DNA of 64,000 nucleotides from Mangrovicoccus ximenensis (GTDB lineage Bacteria > Pseudomonadota > Alphaproteobacteria > Rhodobacterales > Rhodobacteraceae): positions 535,840 through 599,839 of the forward strand of contig NZ_QBKZ01000001.1 of the NCBI RefSeq assembly GCF_003056725.1, in the 5' to 3' direction. This document shows positions 60,351-64,000 of this stretch, piece after piece. The first letter of the stretch is position 1. Every line of letters begins with the position of its first letter. Both the position numbers and the translations under genes were made by a program. A model generated the notes under the pieces. That model saw only the letters and a list, made by a program, of their open reading frames with translations. It was not told the DNA's origin and searched no databases.

Positions 60351-60400
60351 ATCGCCGGGGAAAAGGTCCCCCGGACCTTTTCCCGGTCCGGCTCATATCT
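60351..60400 (-). repeat. AAAAGGTCC palindrome in IS5 copy 2
   Basis: GGGGAAAAGGTCC and GGACCTTTTCCC arms around CCC (60355-60386). It stands where a two-codon gap (after RVE) is expected, at the same site as in copy 1. Confidence 0.7.
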
Positions 60401-60750
60401 CCACCCTGCTGCGCCGGTGGTACCCGCTCCAGTTCCGCCAGATCGCCCGGCCGAGGTGCTTTGACGCCCGCAGGATTTCGTTGCGCGCACGGGCTCCGGC
60501 GGTGTCCGGCTTCCATGGCCTCGCCGTCCGCCTCGGCGGAATGACTGCCGCCGCGCCGCGGTCGGCGATGGCGTCGTGGCAGGCGCGCGTGTCGTAGGCG
60601 CCGTCGGCAGTGACCGTGGCGATTTGCTGATCCGGGCCGATCTGCTTCAGGAGCTCAGGCAGCATCGGCGCGTCGCCGACATTGCTGGAGGTGATCTCGA
60701 CGGCCCGGATCTCCAGCGTTTCCTCGTCTATGCCGATGTGGATCTTGCGC

Positions 60751-60794
60751 CGCGAGCCATGTCCGCCATTGGTCCGAGGACAATGGCGAGCACG
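60751..60794 (+). repeat. CGCCATTG GGTCCGAG-core insert in IS5 copy 2
   Basis: Perfect arms CGCCATTG (60764-60771) and CAATGGCG (60781-60788), loop GTCCGAGGA, flanked by GAGCCATGTC. It closely resembles the start of the IS256 transposase gene at 25.3 kb, yet lies between KRR and RKIHIG codons of IS5. Confidence 0.7.
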
Positions 60795-61029
60795 GCGCTT
60801 CGAGGCGCCGTGTTTGCGGCTGTGCCACTCGCCTTCGCCTTCCACCTTGATGCCGGTGCTGTCCACGAGCAGGTGCAGCTGCCCCTTGGATCCGCGATAC
60901 GGGATGGTCACGTCCAGGGTCTTCTGGCGGCGCGAAAGGGTGCTGAAGTCAGGCACGGACCAGCCAAGCCCGGACAGTTCGAGCAGGCTCGCCACAAAGC
61001 CGATTTGGGGTATACCGGCTGGAGCAAAA

Positions 61030-61060
61030 TGAACTGATGCGGTGGATGCCCCATCCAACG
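61030..61060 (+). repeat. 31-bp inverted repeat, left copy
   Basis: Starts TGAACTGATGCGGTGGATGC and is exactly complementary to 62605-62635. It bounds a composite block of IS110, IS3 and IS5 pieces. Confidence 0.85.
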
Positions 61061-61111
61061 CGAAAATTAGCCTCCGGCAAACCCAGTGCGGTTCAAGGCT
61101 TGGAGGACAAG

Positions 61112-62225
61112 ATGGGCGAGACGCAACGGACCGGAACCATCGTCGGCGGCGTGGATACGCACAAGGACCTGCATGTTGCCGCCGTGGCCGACGATCAGGA
61201 TCGCTTCCTGGCCAGCGGGAGTTTCGCGGCGACGCGGCAGGGATATCGGCTGATGCCGGCATGGATGCAGTCGTTCGGGAGTATCCAGCGGGTCGGAGCC
61301 GAGGCGACCGGAACCTATGGCGCCGGCGTGCTGCGCTATTTCCAGAAGGCCGGGGTTCAGGTCCCCGAAGCCGCCGGTCCGGACAAACATGGTCGCCGGG
61401 CCCGGGGAAAGTCCGATGACCTCGATGCAGAGGCGGCAGCACATGCGGCCTTCGCTGGCAAGAGAACCGTCACCCCAAAACCCGCGACGGAATGATTGAA
61501 GCATTGCGGGTGCTTAAGGCGGTCCGGAGTGAGGCGGCCATGCGCCGCCGGTCCGAGCATGCCGGCGAACGGCGGTCCAGGCACGGCGGATCGCGTTGCA
61601 GATGATCGGCAACACCATCGTTTCAGCGCCTGACGCCTTGCGGGACAGCATTCGACACATGACCCGCATGAAGCAGATCCGCACATTGGCTGCCTGGCGC
61701 CCGGACATGACCGGCTTCCGTGAAATGGACACTGCCTACCGGATTTCCCTGAAGTCGCTGGCCCGGCGATATCTCGAGCTGCATGATGAAACCACCGATC
61801 CCGACGCCATGATCGAGGCCATCGCGGATGAACTGGCTCCAAAGCTCCTGGATCAGAATTCCATCGGCTATCAGTCGGCGGCGCGGCTGCCGGTCACGGC
61901 AGGAGACAATCCCGGGCGCCTCAAGTCCGAGGCCAGTTTTGCCGCCCTGTGTGGCGTCAGTCCGGTCCCCGCATCCTCAGGGAAGATCAATCGCCACAGA
62001 CTGAACCGGGGCGGCGACCGGGCAGCCAACAGTGCGCTGCACATCATCGCCATAGGCCGTCTGCGATGCGACGAGCGGACCCGGAAATACGTCGCGCGGC
62101 GGATCGCAGACGGCCTGTCGAAACTCGGGGCCATCCGCTGCGTCAAGCGCTATATCGCGCGGGAAGTCTTCGCCATCATTCGAGACCGGTACAAGGAGAT
62201 CAACCAGGCCCAGATCGCTGCTTGA
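61112..62225 (+). pseudogene. IS110-family transposase, frameshift plus palindromic insert
   Basis: ATG 61112 follows GGAGG. VGGVDTHKDLHVAAVADDQD, GAEATGTYGAGVLRYFQKAG and RRARGKSDDLDAEAAAHAAF lead to TPK, where one A is missing in a run and the frame closes at 61495. It resumes as LQMIGNTIVSAPDALRDS, RTLAAWRPDMTGFREMDTAY and ASFAALCGVSPVPASSGK to the normal end AQIAA. The break also contains a GGTCCGAG palindrome (61525-61578). Confidence 0.82.
61542..61567 (+). repeat. GGTCCGAG-core palindrome in IS110
   Basis: CGCCG and CGGCG arms around CCGGTCCGAGCATGC, in the segment between LKA and ARRIALQMIG codons. Confidence 0.6.
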
Positions 62226-62353
62226 CAAACGGAAGGGCGTCAAAGGCTCCCAGTACCTGTCCATCAAATACACGGAGCGGCTGGCGGAAGCGGGTATCGA
62301 GCCGTCGGTCGGGAGCATCGGCGACAGCTACGACAATGCTTTGGCCGGGCGTT
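62226..62353 (+). pseudogene. IS3-family OrfB fragment
   Basis: Reads GSQYLSIKYTERLAEAGIEP and SVGSIGDSYDNALA, the region around the second Asp and Glu of the IS3 DDE domain. No remainder of the gene is present. Confidence 0.7.
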
Positions 62354-62604
62354 GTTGCAGAAGTCTGGGTTAGGACGTGATTACTTCGAGCACCGCTGGC
62401 GACGCCTGCGACACGCGTGCCTGCCACGACGCCGTCGCCGCCCGTGGCGCGGCGGCGGTTCGCCGGGCAAAAGGTCCCCCGGACCTTTTGCTGAACCTCC
62501 TCACTTCCGCCCCGCCGAAATGCGCGGCCATGGAAGCCGGACACGGCCGGAGCCAGGGCGCGCAACGAGATCCTGCGCGCGTCAAGGCACCTCGGCCGGG
62601 CGCC
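62354..62604 (+). pseudogene. IS5-family fragment, copy 3
   Basis: Contains GDACDTRACHDAVAARGAAAV, an interrupting palindrome, and then AAATGCGCGGCCATGGAAGC matching the ARPWKPD codons of copy 2. The stretch at 62390 shares the CGAGCACCGCTGGCGACGCC end of the insert found in copy 1 at 21130. Confidence 0.65.
62467..62491 (+). repeat. GCAAAAGGTCC palindrome in IS5 copy 3
   Basis: Arms GCAAAAGGTCC and GGACCTTTTGC around CCC. It is the same core as at 60355 but at a different codon of the transposase. Confidence 0.7.
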
Positions 62605-62635
62605 CGTTGGATGGGGCATCCACCGCATCAGTTCA
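62605..62635 (-). repeat. 31-bp inverted repeat, right copy
   Basis: Exact reverse complement of 61030-61060. Its end TGA also serves as the stop of the adjacent minus-strand IS3 fragment. Confidence 0.85.
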
Positions 62636-63050
62636 GGCCAGCTTGAACGCGAGGCAATCATCCTTCCTGCTCATGGAAGCGTTGGCCGTCCATGCATCCA
62701 GAAGCCGCCGATAGTCTCCGCTGGCATATTGGATTCCGCGATCGGAATGACAGATCAGCCCCGGCACCGGCCGCCGGTTCTGCAGCGCCATGCGCATCGC
62801 GTCCATCGCGAGGCTGCTCTTCAGGCGCCCCGACATCGACCCGCTGCCCGGCTGGCGATTGCGTGCAACCGCCGGATGGGACCGGCGATCTCCATGGTGG
62901 CGTTCGCCATCGGTCCCGGAGGTGCCAGCGGCTGCGCCGCCGGTCCGAGCCCGATGGGCGACGGCGCATCCATGACGACTGGGGGGGGGGGGCGCCGCAG
63001 CGCCTGCGGCAGGCCCCGAAGATCGCCCGCATCCCGGGAAGAAGCTCCAC
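62633..63050 (-). pseudogene. IS3-family OrfB fragment with palindromic insert
   Basis: GRLKSSLAMDAMRMALQNRR and ICHSDRGIQYASGDYRRLLD are IS3 OrfB sequence. A stretch of about 135 bases (62840-62970) with nested palindromes separates it from VMDA codons that should lie a few residues before. A run of 12 G at 62981-62992 ends the recognisable part. Confidence 0.65.
62905..62960 (+). repeat. nested CGCCATCGG palindrome in IS3 fragment
   Basis: CGCCATCGG and CCGATGGGCG outer arms, an inner GCGGC/GCCGC hairpin, and a GGTCCGAG core at 62942-62949. Confidence 0.6.
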
Positions 63051-63159
63051 GCGGCGGCAGGCCTGCCCGCAGACATCGCGGAGACGCTCGGGAGACTGGC
63101 GCAGGCAGGGGACGTGGCCGCCGCCTGCGCGCCGCTCTTCGCAGGGTTCGGCTGAGCGC

Positions 63160-64000
63160 TCAGCCGAAGCGCAGCGGGTCGTAGGGGGCCATGTCGATCC
63201 CCGGATCGCCGCCCGTGGCCAGCTCGGCGATCACCTCGCCGGTCTTCGGCGCCATCATCAGCCCGTGATGCGAATGGCCGAAGGCGGCGAAAAGGCCCGG
63301 ATGAGCCGGGAAGGCGCCGAGCGCGGGCAGGCTGTCCGGCAGGGTCGGACGGCGGCCCATCCACATCCTTGCCGGGCTGTCGGCGACATCCGGGCAGATG
63401 CCGCGGGCGATCTTGCGGAAGATCGCCTCGCGCGACGGGTCCGGCGCCGCGTCGATCCCGCCGAATTCGGCCGTGCCCGCGACACGCAGCCCGCCCTGCA
63501 TCGAGCTAGCCACGACCGTCGCCTCGACATCGGTGAAGGAGTTGTTGAGCGTCACGCCCGGATCGGAGATCTCGATATGGTAGCCGCGCTCGGCCAGGAG
63601 CGGCAGGCGCAGCCCGAGCGGCGCCAGGAGCGCGCGCGACCAGGCCCCGGCCGAGATCACCACCTTCTCTGCCTGATGCGTGCCGGCGGAGGTCGTGACC
63701 TTCCAGCCCTCGCAATCGCGCGCCAGCCCGGTGACCTCGGCGCGCTCCACGCCGCAGCCGCAATGCCGAAGTGGATTTCCGAGGCGGGAAACGCTCGAAC
63801 GCGACGCATGCCTCGACGACCGATCCGGAGGCGCGGCTCTGCCGGAAATCGCCCGGCACCGGCGCAATGCTGTGCTTCCTGGGGCATGCGCTGATGGATA
63901 TGAGGCGTCGTCCGCCATCGGTCCGAGGACCGCGCCGATTGCGCAGCGGCCTGGCCGTCCAGGGCGACCTGACGCAAGCCGACGGACATGCCGAACGCAA
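63160..64000 (-). pseudogene. FAD-dependent oxidoreductase (DadA-like), disrupted 5' half, partial
   Basis: The C-terminal 190 residues are intact: VVISAGAWSRALLAPLGLRL, GGLRVAGTAEFGGIDAAPD, RMWMGRRPTLPDSLPALG and FAAFGHSHHGLMMAPKTGEV, the DAO fold of D-amino-acid dehydrogenase-like enzymes. Upstream, family sequence such as PGDFRQSRASGSVVEACVA is in another frame and is separated by a TTTCC/GGAAA hairpin segment (about 63768-63800); a CGGTCC/GGACCG palindrome follows at 63919. It runs off the right edge. Confidence 0.7.
63919..63932. repeat. CGGTCC/GGACCG palindrome in oxidoreductase remnant
   Basis: Perfect 6-bp arms around GA with GGTCCGAG in the core. It is one of the few members outside a transposase gene. 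Confidence 0.55.

Larger units (their letters stand above)
60210..61029 (-). pseudogene. IS5-family transposase copy 2
   Basis: Motifs: LGWSVPDFSTLSRRQKTLDV, LLVDSTGIKVEGEGEW, RKIHIGIDEETLEIRAVEIT, SSNVGDAPMLPELLKQIG, TVTADGAYDTRACHDAIADR and GAAAVIPPRRTARPWKPDT, then a C-terminal part ending GIPMTVAAG. Two palindromic inserts break it (60351-60400 and 60751-60794); otherwise it serves as the uninterrupted reference for copies 1 and 3. The N-terminus is cut at the 31-bp repeat at 61030. Confidence 0.8.

Overview
The DNA is GC-rich with a codon style and gene set typical of Alphaproteobacteria, most likely family Rhodobacteraceae/Paracoccaceae. Evidence: a Yjb-type polysaccharide operon, an ExoY-type sugar transferase, a HemP/imelysin iron module preceded by a TGA-N9-TCA iron box, an NDUFS4-type complex I accessory subunit, and IS families (IS110, IS256, IS5, IS3) of the types common in that group. 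These assignments are recognition by eye; no database search was run.

Layout. 1-4.8 kb: Yjb polysaccharide-secretion genes (lipoprotein YjbF, outer-membrane YjbH, a YjbE-like peptide with a polythreonine tail), a periplasmic hypothetical, a PPP-type phosphatase and a small membrane protein. 4.9-15.4 kb: precursor supply for an exopolysaccharide: undecaprenyl-phosphate sugar transferase, UDP-glucose dehydrogenase, UDP-sugar epimerases, phosphomannomutase, ManC, GalE, then cysNC and cysD making PAPS, which suggests a sulfated polymer. 15.5-27.2 kb: an insertion-sequence graveyard with only one apparently intact transposase and one surviving metabolic gene, a GH13 glucosidase. 27.7-32.2 kb: a frameshifted dps, a DUF1289 gene, and an iron module (imelysin, HemP, a 47-residue partner) divergent from an MFS transporter. 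32.2-42.1 kb: a soluble chemoreceptor, a 5'-truncated gyrB fused head to head with a hemerythrin fragment, two secreted hypotheticals, uvrB and an NDUFS4 homologue. 42.2-45.2 kb: a wrecked island at tRNA-Arg (integrase stump, IS5 stump, broken tniB and tniQ). 45.2-52.4 kb: PhnF-type regulator, SGNH domain fragment and a second polysaccharide cluster (three glycosyltransferases and a Wzy/ligase-like membrane protein). 52.5-55.1 kb: plasmid-type parA and parB with two parS-like palindromes. 55.5-59.5 kb: a visibly more A+T-rich island with a four-gene operon (XRE regulator, C5 DNA methyltransferase, ParB-domain protein, putative nuclease). 59.9-64 kb: integrase stump, more broken IS copies, and a broken FAD oxidoreductase running off the window.

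The most unusual signal is a dispersed family of short palindromes, about 20-90 bp, found inside or replacing parts of transposase genes in at least four IS families. Many carry the core GGTCCGAG or a GTCC...GGAC centre, with arms that differ between copies yet still pair. Copies of the same IS within this window show the interrupted and uninterrupted states side by side. Intact-looking elements (IS110 at 19.9 kb; IS256-type at 25.8 kb) lack them. Whether this is a mobile palindrome, a way of inactivating IS elements, or an assembly artefact cannot be settled from the sequence alone.
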